Below are positions 34,053 through 43,360 of a stretch of 64,000 nucleotides of DNA, one piece after another (position 1 is the first letter of the stretch; each line of letters begins with the position of its first letter). The translations under genes and the position numbers were made by a program. Below the pieces are notes generated by a model. That model was given only the letters and a program-made list of their open reading frames with translations. It had not been told where the DNA came from and ran no database searches. Source of the stretch: Yinghuangia elevatio (GTDB taxonomy: Bacteria; Actinomycetota; Actinomycetes; Streptomycetales; Streptomycetaceae); contig NZ_JBEZFP010000008.1 of assembly GCF_040649515.1 (NCBI RefSeq), positions 1-64,000 of the forward strand, read 5' to 3'.

Positions 34053-36530
34053 ATGACGACGAACACCCCTGCGAGCACTCCTGCGGGCACCCCTGCGACG
34101 GACCCGGGGATCGGTGAGGACGAGCTGCGCGCTCTGGTGGGCCGCCTCTCCCTCGAGGACAAGGTGCGGCTGATCGTCGGCGAGGACTTCTGGTCCCTGC
34201 CGGAAATGCCGCAGATCGGGCTGCGCAAGCTGCGCGTTTCCGACGGCCCCGTGGGCGTACGCGGAGTCCTGTGGGACGAGCGCGACACCTCGCTGCTCTT
34301 CCCGAGCCCGTCCGCGCAGGCCGCCGCCTGGGACCCCGAAGTGGCGCACCGAGTCGGCTTCCTGATGGGGGCTCAGGCGCGCGACAAGGACATCCACGTG
34401 CTGCTGGCGCCGACGGTGAACATGCACCGGACGCCGCTGGGCGGACGCCACTTCGAGTGCTACTCGGAGGACCCGCTGCTGACGTCGCGCGTCGCGGTCG
34501 GCTTCGTGAAGGGCGTGCAGTCGGCCGGGGTGGGCGCGACGATCAAGCACTTCGTGGCGAACGACTCCGAGAACGAGCGCATGACGTACGACTCGCGAGT
34601 GGACGAGCGGGCGCTGCGCGAGGTCTACCTCGCGCCGTTCGAGGCCGCCGTCCGCGAAGCCCGGGTGTGGCTCGTGATGTCGGCGTACAACGCGACCAAC
34701 GGCCGTACCATGACGGAGAATTCGCATCTCCAGAACGACGTCCTCAAGGACGAGTGGGGCTTCGACGGGGTTGTCATATCCGATTGGGGCGCGGTGCGTT
34801 CGACCGAGGGGGCAGCCCTCGGCGGCACCGACATCGCGATGCCCGGACCGGTCGCGGAGTGGGGCGAGCCGCTGGTCGAGGCCGTCCGGGAGGGCCGCGT
34901 CGACCAGTCCGTCCTGGACGACAAGGTGCTGCGCATCCTTCGCCTCGCCGCCCGCGTCGGCGTACTGGGCGACACCGCCCCGCGCGGCGACGTGACCACC
35001 CCGGCCGACGCCGACGCACAGGTGCGGGAGATCGCCGCCAGGGTGATGGTCCTGCTGGAGAACAAGGACGCCGCGCTCCCGCTCGACCCGTCCGCACTGC
35101 GCCGCGTCGCCCTGATCGGCCCCAACGCGGTACGCCTGTCCGCACAGGGCGGCGGCTCCGCGCACGTGAACCCCGACCACGTCGTGAGCGTCCCCGAAGG
35201 CCTGCGCGCCGCGCTCGGCCCGGACGTCGAACTCACGGTACGACAGGGCGCGTTCACCCACCGAGCGCTCGCCGACCTGTCACTTGACACCGCCGTCGAC
35301 CCGGCCACCGGCGAGCCGGGCCTCGGCCTGGAGTTCTTCGACGCCGACGGCAACTCGCTGGGCACCGACCACCGCATCGGCTCGAACCTGGTGTTCTGGC
35401 CCGGCACGCTCCCGGCCGGTACCACCGCGATCGCCGCGCGCGTGCGCCTCGCCCCGCAGGTCGACGGCACGCACCTGCTCGACGTGCGTGGCGCCGGCGC
35501 CTTCGTCCTGACCGTGGACGGCGAGCGGCGGACCTTCCAACTCGACTCGGACAGCGGCGACATCATCGAGGCGCTGCTCAAGCCGCCGCTCAGGCGCGTC
35601 GAGGTGGCGGCGAAAACAGGCGTCGCCGTCGAGATCGAGGCGCACTACACGATCGACCCCACGGTCGGGTTCGCCGCGATGGGGCTGGGTTGGGAGGGCC
35701 CGCGCGTCCCGGAGGACGACGAGCTCGACGCCGCGGTCGCCGACGCCGCCGCCGCGGACGTGGCCATCGTGGTCGTGGGCACCACCGACGACATCGAGTC
35801 CGAGGGCTTCGACCGCACCGACCTCAACCTGCCCGGCCGCACCGACGAACTCGTCACGCGCGTCGCCGCCGCCAACCCGAACACCATCGTGGTCGTCAAC
35901 GCCGGCTCCCCGGTGCTGACGCCCTGGCGCCACCAGGTGGCCGCGCTGCTGTGGGCCTGGCTCCCCGGCCAGGCGGGCGGCGCCGCACTCGCCGACGTCC
36001 TCACCGGCGCGGTCGAGCCCGGCGGGCGGCTGCCCACCACGCATCCGGCGGCCGAGGCCGACACCCCGGTGCTGTCCACCGCGGTCGTCGACGGCCGCAT
36101 CGACTACGCCGAGTCCGGCACCATCGGCTACCGCCTGTGGGCGCAGCGGGGCACCAAGCCCGCGTACCCGTTCGGGTACGGCCTCGGCTACACGGAATGG
36201 TCGTACGACCGCGTCACCGTCGTCGGCGACGCGTCCGAGGGGCTGACCGTCGAGGTCACCCTCACCAACACCGGTGCCCGGGCAGGCCGCGAGATCGTCC
36301 AGGCGTACCTGGAACCGGTCGGGTCCGCCGAGCCGCTGCGCCTGGTCGGCTTCGCCGCGGTCGACGCCCCCGCCGGGAGCACCGTGACCGCGCGCGTCAG
36401 CGTCGACCCGGCCGCGCCGGCCCGCTGGGACGTCGCGGCGGGCGCGTGGACGGTGGCACCCGGCACGTACCGCATCGGCGTCGGCCGCAATGCGGGGGAC
36501 CTGCGCGGCAGCGTCGAAGTCGTGCTCTGA
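34053..36530 (+). CDS. glycoside hydrolase family 3 beta-glucosidase-like enzyme with PA14-like insert
   Basis: Enzyme of 825 residues without a signal peptide, so probably intracellular. GH3 N-domain: KH 165-166 in TIKHFVANDSENER and the nucleophile Asp244 in VVISDWGAV. The C-domain follows with ARVMVLLENKDAALPL and IVVVGTTDDIESEGFDR, the latter containing the probable acid/base Glu. Between about residues 415 and 560 a PA14-like beta domain is inserted, as in beta-glucosidases that act on substituted or plant-type glucosides. A fibronectin type III-like domain closes the chain (about 720-820). Divergent from a TetR gene. No sugar transporter lies beside it. Confidence 0.93.
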   Translation: MTTNTPASTPAGTPATDPGIGEDELRALVGRLSLEDKVRLIVGEDFWSLPEMPQIGLRKLRVSDGPVGVRGVLWDERDTSLLFPSPSAQAAAWDPEVAHRVGFLMGAQARDKDIHVLLAPTVNMHRTPLGGRHFECYSEDPLLTSRVAVGFVKGVQSAGVGATIKHFVANDSENERMTYDSRVDERALREVYLAPFEAAVREARVWLVMSAYNATNGRTMTENSHLQNDVLKDEWGFDGVVISDWGAVRSTEGAALGGTDIAMPGPVAEWGEPLVEAVREGRVDQSVLDDKVLRILRLAARVGVLGDTAPRGDVTTPADADAQVREIAARVMVLLENKDAALPLDPSALRRVALIGPNAVRLSAQGGGSAHVNPDHVVSVPEGLRAALGPDVELTVRQGAFTHRALADLSLDTAVDPATGEPGLGLEFFDADGNSLGTDHRIGSNLVFWPGTLPAGTTAIAARVRLAPQVDGTHLLDVRGAGAFVLTVDGERRTFQLDSDSGDIIEALLKPPLRRVEVAAKTGVAVEIEAHYTIDPTVGFAAMGLGWEGPRVPEDDELDAAVADAAAADVAIVVVGTTDDIESEGFDRTDLNLPGRTDELVTRVAAANPNTIVVVNAGSPVLTPWRHQVAALLWAWLPGQAGGAALADVLTGAVEPGGRLPTTHPAAEADTPVLSTAVVDGRIDYAESGTIGYRLWAQRGTKPAYPFGYGLGYTEWSYDRVTVVGDASEGLTVEVTLTNTGARAGREIVQAYLEPVGSAEPLRLVGFAAVDAPAGSTVTARVSVDPAAPARWDVAAGAWTVAPGTYRIGVGRNAGDLRGSVEVVL

Positions 36531-36774
36531 CGACCCCTCCGAACACCCTCTGACCGAGGGGAACCACGTGCGGCGGGACGGCACTTACCGGTGGCCCCGT
36601 CCCGCCGCGCGCACCTTCGCGCGCGGACGGACCCCGTCCGCGCGCGATGCGTTCCCGGGACGTTTACGCACGTACGGTGTCCGCGCCGTCGCGTGGTGCC
36701 GTACCTTGACCTCTCGGGCACCCCCGGCAGCCGCGGGGCGCCGCGAACGGCCGCACACGAGAGGGGAACTCGCG

Positions 36775-37053
36775 ATGGCGACGCAGGCGGAGATGGAGGC
36801 CGAGAAGGCCGAGCTGTACGCACGCGACATCAGCGGCGTCGAGTGGATCAGCTACGGCGAGGACACCACCGGCGAAGGCGTCGTGCAGACCGCCGAGATC
36901 GGCGGCGGCGCGGTGGCGATGCGCAACTCGGCGCACCCCGAGGGGCCGATCCTGCGGTTCACCAAGGGTGAGTGGGACGCGTTCGTACTGGGGGTCAAGG
37001 ACGGCGAGTTCGACCTCGAACGCCTCGCGGAGCCCCCGGCGGAGACCGCCTGA
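36775..37053 (+). CDS. DUF397 domain protein
   Basis: Protein of 92 residues ending in the DUF397 pattern: EWISYGEDTTGEGVVQTAEI, then AVAMRNSAHPEGPILRFTKGEWDAFVLGVKDGEFD-like core (about 48-82). DUF397 proteins are usually encoded next to an XRE regulator and act as its small partner; here no XRE gene is adjacent, the nearest being far upstream. Start ATG 36775 has GAGGGG upstream. Its role is not known at the molecular level. Confidence 0.88.
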   Translation: MATQAEMEAEKAELYARDISGVEWISYGEDTTGEGVVQTAEIGGGAVAMRNSAHPEGPILRFTKGEWDAFVLGVKDGEFDLERLAEPPAETA

Positions 37054-37207
37054 CGGTCCGCCGGTGCGGGCGCCGACCCGAGTTGCGCCGACCCAAGCTC
37101 CTCCCCTCGTGATGTGAGCGTCACTCGCGACATTTCACCCATTTCACCTGTTTGGATGGCGTCCGCCCGGTTATCTCCTTCGGAATACGAAATGTCCGAG
37201 GAGGCGC

Positions 37208-37891
37208 ATGTCAGCGCGTGGAGTGGAGATCGTCGCCGACGGCATCGCCGTCCGAGGGCCGTCGGGGACCGTCGTGCAGGACGTCGCCCTCGACGCGCGC
37301 CCCGGGTCCGTGAGCGTGCTCGTGGGCCCCGGAGGTTCGGGGCGCACGTCGCTGCTGCTCGCACTCGGCGCCCGGTTCCGGACCTCCCGGGGCACGATCA
37401 CCGTCGACGGCACTCCGCTGCCGCGCGGTGCCGCGCACGCCCGGCGCCGCATCACGGTGGCCCGCGCGGCCCCGGCCGTGGACCTGGAGGAACGCCTCAC
37501 GGTCGGCGAACTGGCCGCCGAGCGCCGCGCGATCGGCGGCCCGCGCGTCTCCGACGAGTCCCTCGCGGACGCGTTCGACCTCATGGACCTGCCGTTCACC
37601 CCGCACACCCTCGCGGGCGACCTCTCCCGCGTCGAGCAACTCCTGCTCCTCCTCGCGCTCGCCGCCGCCGAGCAGCCGGGCGGCGTGCTCGTCGACGACG
37701 TCGACTCCGGCATCGCCGGAACCGACCTGGACCGCGCCTGGCACGCCGTACGCGCCCTCGCACACTCCGGGCCGACCGTGGTGGCCACCGCGACCGCGCC
37801 GCCCCCGCCGGGCGCCTCCGCCGCCGACCTGGTGGTGGTGCTCCCGGGCCACCAGACGCACCTGCGGGCAAAGAGCGGGGGCCGCCGGTGA
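37208..37891 (+). CDS. ABC-type ATPase with altered Walker A and signature motifs
   Basis: Protein of 227 residues with the ABC ATPase layout, but with changed key residues. Walker A reads GPGGSGRTS with Arg46 in place of the invariant Lys. The LSGGQ signature reads LSRVEQ. Walker B is GVLVDDVDSG with Asp instead of Glu after the Walker Asp. It may bind ATP poorly or not hydrolyse it. Its stop overlaps the start of the permease gene (GTGA, 37888-37891), so the two are made together. Start ATG 37208 has GAGGAGG upstream. It is probably the regulatory or structural partner of the YhgE-type protein. Confidence 0.85.
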   Translation: MSARGVEIVADGIAVRGPSGTVVQDVALDARPGSVSVLVGPGGSGRTSLLLALGARFRTSRGTITVDGTPLPRGAAHARRRITVARAAPAVDLEERLTVGELAAERRAIGGPRVSDESLADAFDLMDLPFTPHTLAGDLSRVEQLLLLLALAAAEQPGGVLVDDVDSGIAGTDLDRAWHAVRALAHSGPTVVATATAPPPPGASAADLVVVLPGHQTHLRAKSGGRR

Positions 37892-39246
37892 ACGTCCTGC
37901 GCCTCGCCTGGCTCGAACTCCGCCGCTTCCGCGGCCCGCTGATGGTCGTCCCCGTCGCGATCTCGCTGGTGCCGCTCCTGTACGGCTCCCTCTACCTGTG
38001 GTCCAACTGGGACCCGTACGGGCACTTCCACGAGGTTCCCGTCGCCATCGTCAACCAGGACCAGCCGGTCGCCGCCTCGGGCCAGACGCTCGCCGCCGGC
38101 GCGCAGCTGACGCAGACCGTCGTCGAGCAGAACAACTTCGAGTGGCACCAGGTCGACGCCGCGAAGGCCTCCGACGGCCTCCGGGACGGCGACTACTACT
38201 TCACCGTCACCATCCCGCCGGACTTCAGCGCCAAGCTCGCCAGCGGCCCGACCACGCAGCCGCAGCAGGCCCGCCTGACGATGACGCTGAACGACGCCAA
38301 CGGCTTCATCATCGGCACCGCCGCGGAGAGCGCGAAAGCGGCGCTGCAGAGCGCCATCACGCAGGCCGTGCAACAGACGTACGCACAACAGGCGTTCACC
38401 CAACTGGGCGACCTACGGCAGCAACTCGGGCAGGCGGCCTCCGCCGCCCGCCAGTTGCAGGCCGGCATCGGCACCGCCCCGGCCCCGCAACTGCAACAGG
38501 GCGCGGGCGACCTCGCGGCGGGCCTCGACCAGACCGCCGCGGCGGTGCCCGTCCCGGCCGGACCGCAGCAGGCCCAGGGCAGCGCGGGCGTGCTCACCGC
38601 CCCCGTGGTGATCGACGTCGACAACCTGCACCCCGCGAAGCTGTACGGGCGCGGCATGGCGCCGTTCTTCTTCAGCATCGCGCTGTGGGTGTTCGGCCTG
38701 ACCGCCTACCTGGTGCTCAAGCCGTTCAACGCCCGCGCGCTCGCGGGCCGCTCCGGCGCGCTGACGGTCACCCTGGCCGGGTGGCTGCCCGCGGCCTTCC
38801 TCGGCGTGGTCGGCGCGTACGTCCTGTACGCCGTCGTCGACCTCGGACTCGGCCTCGACCCCCGCCAGGTCGGGCAGACCCTCGGGCTCCTGGCCCTTGC
38901 CGCGGCGGCGTTCGTCGCCATCGACCATCTGCTGAACGTCGCATTCGGAGCCGTCGGCGACGCGCTGTCGCTCGTGCTGCTGATGCTCCAGCTCACCTCG
39001 TGCGGCGGTCTCTACCCGATCGAGACGACCCCGGCGCCGTTCCAGTGGCTGCACCAGGTGCTGCCCATGACGTACCTGGTGGAGGGCCTGAGGGTGACGA
39101 TCTCCGGCGGCGAGGGCTGGATCCTCACCCGTGCGGTCCTGGTGCTGGGCGCGTACCTGCTCGTCGCACTGGCCGTGTCGGCCCTGGTCCTGTCGCGACG
39201 CAGGTTGTGGACGATGGCCCGTATGAAACCGGCCATCCAAGTCTAG
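37888..39246 (+). CDS. YhgE/Pip-type ABC-2-like membrane protein
   Basis: Membrane protein of 452 residues. It has one N-terminal transmembrane helix (about 15-38), then the YhgE-type segment LYLWSNWDPYGHFHEVPVAIVNQD. A large extracytoplasmic domain with Gln-rich helices (about 60-255) follows, and then five to six C-terminal transmembrane helices (about 258-445). It overlaps the ATPase gene. YhgE/Pip relatives include phage-infection protein and type VII secretion partners; others export lipids or drugs. No ESX genes are nearby, so the substrate stays open. About 100 bases follow before a TPR gene in the same direction. Confidence 0.85.
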   Translation: MNVLRLAWLELRRFRGPLMVVPVAISLVPLLYGSLYLWSNWDPYGHFHEVPVAIVNQDQPVAASGQTLAAGAQLTQTVVEQNNFEWHQVDAAKASDGLRDGDYYFTVTIPPDFSAKLASGPTTQPQQARLTMTLNDANGFIIGTAAESAKAALQSAITQAVQQTYAQQAFTQLGDLRQQLGQAASAARQLQAGIGTAPAPQLQQGAGDLAAGLDQTAAAVPVPAGPQQAQGSAGVLTAPVVIDVDNLHPAKLYGRGMAPFFFSIALWVFGLTAYLVLKPFNARALAGRSGALTVTLAGWLPAAFLGVVGAYVLYAVVDLGLGLDPRQVGQTLGLLALAAAAFVAIDHLLNVAFGAVGDALSLVLLMLQLTSCGGLYPIETTPAPFQWLHQVLPMTYLVEGLRVTISGGEGWILTRAVLVLGAYLLVALAVSALVLSRRRLWTMARMKPAIQV

Positions 39247-39343
39247 GGACAGCCCTGCATCGGCTGGCCGCGGCGGCGCGTACCGTCGTCATATACACGC
39301 TTCGGGGTCCGATCTCGCGCAGAATCGGACCGGGGAGAGAGGT

Positions 39344-40366
39344 GTGGAGAAGGCCGAGGGAGGGCGTACGGCGATGGGTGTCGACAACGACGCGACGCAA
39401 AGCGCGCGGGTCGCGGGCCACGACGCGGCAGGTGCCGCGCGGGACGTGAGCCGAATAGAGGCGCTGCACGAGAAAGCGGAGGCCGCCTTGAAGGAGCTCG
39501 GGCCGGACCACCCCGGCACGCTGGACGCGCGCGCCGAATGGGCGCGGGCGCTCGGCGAGGAGGGGCGTGTCGCCGAGGCCGCCACGGCGTTCGGCGAGCT
39601 GGTGGACGAGTACGCGCAGCTGTTGGGCGCGCAGCACCCCGACACCCTGCTCGCACGGCACAACCAGGCCTTCTGCCTCGGAGTGTCCGGCAACGCGGTC
39701 ACCGCCGAGGCGCTGGCCCGCAACGTCGCCGCCGACTACGTGCAACTGCTCGGCGAGGACGACCCGGAGACGCTCAACGCGCGTGCCGCGTGGGCGCGCT
39801 GGATCGGCGAGGGCGGCGACGCCGGGGCCGCCGCGCGCATACTGCGCCCGGTCGTCGACAGCTGCACCGACGTGCTCGGCCCGGTCCACGCCGACACGCT
39901 GACGAACCGCCACCAGCACGCGCACTGGATCGGCCGATCGGGCGACGCCGCCGAAGCCGCCCGCCTCATGACCGACATCGCGGGCGAACGCGAGCAGGTC
40001 CTGGGGGCGGAGGCCCGCGACACCCTGCTGGCGCGGCACGACCAGGCGGTGTGGACGGGCGAGGCGGGCGACCAGGTCCGGGCCCGCGACCTGTTGAGAT
40101 CGCTGGTGACCGACGCGGTACGCGCCCTCGGCGCCGGACACCCCGACACGCTCGTGATGCGCCACAACCTCGCGCACTGGACCGGCGAGTCCGGCGACCC
40201 CGGCACCGCCCGCGCGCTGCTCGAATCGCTGGGCGCCGACTGCACGCGCATCCTCGGCAACGACCATGCCGACACCGAGAACGCCCGCCGCGCGCTCGAC
40301 TGGTGGACATGGGGACCGAAGGCGGGGGCCAAGCCGCAGACGGGCGCCAAGTCGCAGGCGGCCTGA
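39344..40366 (+). CDS. tetratricopeptide (TPR_10-type) repeat protein
   Basis: Protein of 340 residues, almost entirely six to seven repeats of about 42 residues with the core pattern HPDTLxARxxxAxxxGxxGxxxxAxxLxxxL. This is the same repeat kind as the C-terminal part of the kinase at 20151-21674. It has no signal peptide, membrane helix or fused NB-ARC domain, so it is probably a cytoplasmic protein-binding scaffold. Start GTG 39344 has GAGAGAGG; ATG 39374 with GGAGGG is equally possible. A perfect terminator hairpin follows 53 bases after the stop. Confidence 0.82.
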   Translation: MEKAEGGRTAMGVDNDATQSARVAGHDAAGAARDVSRIEALHEKAEAALKELGPDHPGTLDARAEWARALGEEGRVAEAATAFGELVDEYAQLLGAQHPDTLLARHNQAFCLGVSGNAVTAEALARNVAADYVQLLGEDDPETLNARAAWARWIGEGGDAGAAARILRPVVDSCTDVLGPVHADTLTNRHQHAHWIGRSGDAAEAARLMTDIAGEREQVLGAEARDTLLARHDQAVWTGEAGDQVRARDLLRSLVTDAVRALGAGHPDTLVMRHNLAHWTGESGDPGTARALLESLGADCTRILGNDHADTENARRALDWWTWGPKAGAKPQTGAKSQAA

Positions 40367-40418
40367 GGCCGCGGCGCCGGACCGGCCGTACACCGCGGCG
40401 GCGACCGCCCGGACGCAA

Positions 40419-40452
40419 CGAGAGGCGGGACCCCGACGGGTCCCGCCTCTCG
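40419..40452. terminator. bidirectional hairpin terminator
   Basis: Perfect 15-bp arms CGAGAGGCGGGACCC and GGGTCCCGCCTCTCG around a four-base loop, between the convergent TPR and RidA genes. Confidence 0.88.
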
Positions 40453-40677
40453 CCGCTTTGCGGCCCGACTGTCGTACTCCTGCCTGTGTCGTACCGCCGC
40501 CGCCCGAAACACCAGGGGTAACTGCGTTGGCAACCGTCCGGACGACTGCGCCGCCGACGCCGTCGACAGCAGCGCGGTCGCCGGTAAGTCCACTGGTGTA
40601 TCCACTGCCTCGCCCCCGCTCCGCCTTGCGCGTCCCGGCGTCCAGGTGTCCGACCGGTCACCCGGACGGCGGAGCCG

Positions 40678-41418
40678 CTACCGGCGGCTCTTCGGGTACG
40701 CCGCCGTCACCTCGACCTCGACGAGCCACCCCGGCACCGCGAGGGTCACCACTTCCATCGTGGCGCGGGCCGGCCGCGCGTTGTTCGCCAGGATGGGTGC
40801 CTTCGCGGGCGACGTGCCCATCGGCACCGGCACCGGCTTGCGCGTCTGCAGGTCGATGTTCGCGAAGAACTGCCGGTACGCCCGGTTCCAGCCCGCGTAG
40901 TCGGCCGACGCCGCGCCCGGCGGCTTCATCAGGTAGCACTTCATCGTGATGACGTCCGCGGGCGTGAGCCCGGCCGCCTTCAGGTTGTCCTGGATCGCCT
41001 TGAGCACGACCAGCGCCTGCGCCTCGGTGACGCTGACCCCCTCCGCGCCGGCGGTCATCGTCGGGTCGGTGAAGCGCTCGGGGCTGTTGGCCGGCGCGCT
41101 CGGGTTCAGCGCACCCGGGCCGAGCCCGCTGCTGGTGTAGATCGCGACCTCGTGCCCGGTGCCCACGCCCTGCGCGATGGCCGGGTTGCTCTGCCCCGTG
41201 GGCAGCATGACCCGGACTTCCTTGTCGCCGATGCGGTTGTTGTGCGCCTCGGCGACCGCGATGCCGGCGCCGAACATCACGATCGCCGAACCGACCGCGA
41301 CGACGGCCTTTTTGCGACGCGACATTCCGGTTCCGCGGCCCGCGGATGTGCCGTCCGCCGCCCCCGTGTCCAAGACCGCCTGCGCGGCAGTGTTCTCCAC
41401 AAGACCCCCCTCGCTCAT
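40678..41418 (-). CDS. membrane-anchored RidA/YjgF-family protein
   Basis: Protein of 246 residues. Residues 1-32 are cytoplasmic. A basic stretch (SRRKKAV) and one hydrophobic helix (about 38-56) follow, so the catalytic domain faces outward or is released. The RidA domain (about 75-245) keeps the active-site Arg in PARATMEV and the Glu in VEVEVTAAYP. RidA hydrolyses enamine/imine intermediates released by amino-acid-using enzymes. The start ATG (41418-41416) overlaps the stop of the amine oxidase gene (ATGA), so both are co-translated. Exported RidA next to an exported amine oxidase makes functional sense: the oxidase forms an imine and RidA hydrolyses it. That coupling is my inference. Confidence 0.85.
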   Translation of the reverse strand: MSEGGLVENTAAQAVLDTGAADGTSAGRGTGMSRRKKAVVAVGSAIVMFGAGIAVAEAHNNRIGDKEVRVMLPTGQSNPAIAQGVGTGHEVAIYTSSGLGPGALNPSAPANSPERFTDPTMTAGAEGVSVTEAQALVVLKAIQDNLKAAGLTPADVITMKCYLMKPPGAASADYAGWNRAYRQFFANIDLQTRKPVPVPMGTSPAKAPILANNARPARATMEVVTLAVPGWLVEVEVTAAYPKSRR

Positions 41419-43028
41419 GCCGCCATCACCCGCTGGTGGATCTCGGTCACGACCTTGCGCGCCGAGGTGAAGGCGCCGTGCTGCCACGCGATGGTGTGGC
41501 TGAGCCAGTCGCCGGAGAAGTAGACGTTGCCCTGCGGCTCGTTGAGCAGCTTGTACTCGGGGCCGTCCTGGTTGGGCCAGCCGACCCAGCCGCCCTCGAA
41601 GCCCGGCGTACGGTGCCATGCGACGCTGAACGACGTGTCCAGCTCCTTGCGGTAGCGCTCGCCGAAGATCTTGACGCCCTGGTCGACGGCCCGCTTGGTG
41701 CGCTCCTCGGGCGTGAGCTTGCCGTACGTCTCCGCCTGGGCCCCGAAGTGGTAGTAGCCGATGACGGTGCCGCGCCGGCCCTGGTAGCCGGTCGAGGGGA
41801 ACCACAGCGTGGCGAGGTCCAGGTCCGTCGGCACGACGCCGCCGTACATGTGGTCGTCGGCCTCCCACCAACGGCGCCGGTACTCCAGCCCGATCTTGCC
41901 GACCGCGAGCGGGGTCGGGGTCTTGAGCGCGGAGGTGACGTTCGCGCCCAGGTTGTGGCGCAGCCGGGCGGCGATGTGCGGCGGCGTGGCGACGACGCAG
42001 AAGTCGGCGCGCTCCACGCGCTCGCGGCCGCTGCGGTCCTTCCAGGAGACCTCGACGCCGCCCGGCACGTTCGCGACACCGGTGGCCCATGCCTCGTACG
42101 TGATGCGGTGGCGGCCCACCGCGCGCTCCAGCGCCTTCGGGATGGCGTCCATGCCGCCGACCGGCTGGAACATCATCATCGCCTGGTCGTAGCCGAACTC
42201 GAAGGAGAACCGCTGACCGACGCCGCTGGCGAGCACGTCCGACAGCGACGGGACCGGACCGAGGACGGTGCCGCGCTCGTGCGCCGCGCCGGGCTCGACC
42301 GAGTAGCCGCGGCGGCTGGAACCGGTGTACTTGAAGCCGTCCGCCTTGCCCTTGATCGCGCCGAAGCTCTGCAGGAAGGAGATCAGCCGGTCCTTGTCGG
42401 CCTGCGACAGGGCGGCGTCCAGAGCGCCCTGGTCGGTGGCCTTGGCGAGCAGCTCGGATATGTAGCCGTAGACGTCCGCCTTGGCGGTACGCCAGCGCAT
42501 CGGCTTCCCGGCGAGTGCCGGTGCCGCGTCGTGGTAGATGTACGCGTCGGCGTTGGCGTTCACGAACGCCTCCAGCTCGACGCCGAGTTCACGGCAGTAG
42601 TCCAAAGTGACGTGCGACTGGGGGAGGCGGCCGGGGCCGCAGTTCATGTACTGGCCCTCGCTGAAGCGTCCCCGCTGGGTGCGTCCGTCGAGGTCGGTCT
42701 CGGAGGTGCCGCCGCGGGCCGTCCAGTTGCGGCCGCCGGGGCGGTTCTTGGCCTCGAGGATGCGGCAGTCGTACCCCGCCTTGCCCAGCTCGTACGCGGC
42801 GGCGAGCCCCGCGATGCCCGCCCCGAGGACGACGACCTTCTTGCGCCCGCGACCGGTGAGGGTGAAGTCGGACTGCGACGGGGGCTTGTAGGGGGCGGCC
42901 TCCGCGGTCGGGACGGGAGCGAGTCCCATCGCCCCCATCGTCGAGTACAGGACACCGGCTCCGCCGGCTACCCCGATGGAGCGCAGCAGGCTGCGGCGTG
43001 ACGTTTCGGCATTCAGCGGAACTTCCAT
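41415..43028 (-). CDS. Tat-exported flavin monoamine oxidase
   Basis: FAD-dependent amine oxidase of 537 residues. A twin-arginine signal opens the chain (SRRSLLRSIGVAGGAGVL, residues 10-27, cleavage near AEAA about 44). The FAD-binding GxGxxG segment is VVVLGAGIAGLAAAYELG (about 65-82), followed by EAKNRPGGR. The C-terminal FAD motif is GNVYFSGDWLS near 505. Substrate is unknown; relatives oxidise L-amino acids or polyamines. Start ATG 43028 has AGGAGG. It is the first gene of a two-gene operon with the membrane RidA. The 330-base upstream region contains a GGTGAC...GTGTCACC imperfect palindrome near 43143-43166 that could be a regulatory site. Confidence 0.92.
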   Translation of the reverse strand: MEVPLNAETSRRSLLRSIGVAGGAGVLYSTMGAMGLAPVPTAEAAPYKPPSQSDFTLTGRGRKKVVVLGAGIAGLAAAYELGKAGYDCRILEAKNRPGGRNWTARGGTSETDLDGRTQRGRFSEGQYMNCGPGRLPQSHVTLDYCRELGVELEAFVNANADAYIYHDAAPALAGKPMRWRTAKADVYGYISELLAKATDQGALDAALSQADKDRLISFLQSFGAIKGKADGFKYTGSSRRGYSVEPGAAHERGTVLGPVPSLSDVLASGVGQRFSFEFGYDQAMMMFQPVGGMDAIPKALERAVGRHRITYEAWATGVANVPGGVEVSWKDRSGRERVERADFCVVATPPHIAARLRHNLGANVTSALKTPTPLAVGKIGLEYRRRWWEADDHMYGGVVPTDLDLATLWFPSTGYQGRRGTVIGYYHFGAQAETYGKLTPEERTKRAVDQGVKIFGERYRKELDTSFSVAWHRTPGFEGGWVGWPNQDGPEYKLLNEPQGNVYFSGDWLSHTIAWQHGAFTSARKVVTEIHQRVMAA

Positions 43029-43360
43029 GCGACCTCCTAGTGATCGCGATGGATCCTGCGGGAGCGCTGTTGCGCCCGGATGGCGCAACGGTTTCCGGGG
43101 GGTTGTCAAAAACTCATGGGAGTGAACGCGGTTCCGGCCCGCGGGTGACGCGCACACGCGTGTCACCACTTCGCAACATGCGCGAAATGGACTGAACAGA
43201 TGATCGGAACAGCCCCATACTCGTCATCCCAGGGGTACCGAAATCGGGTACGGGTGCAAGGCCGACCGGACGGCCGCGTCCGGACCGGGCCCGGCACCCG
43301 GGGCACCGAACCGCCGTCCGCACCACGCGGATGCGCACAGCCGAAGGAGGCGGTCTCCGC

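Noticed and set aside
43143..43166. GGTGAC/GTGTCACC imperfect inverted repeat upstream of the amine oxidase
   Set aside because: One mismatch in a very GC-rich stretch and no matching regulator nearby except the ACT protein; too weak to call a separate operator.
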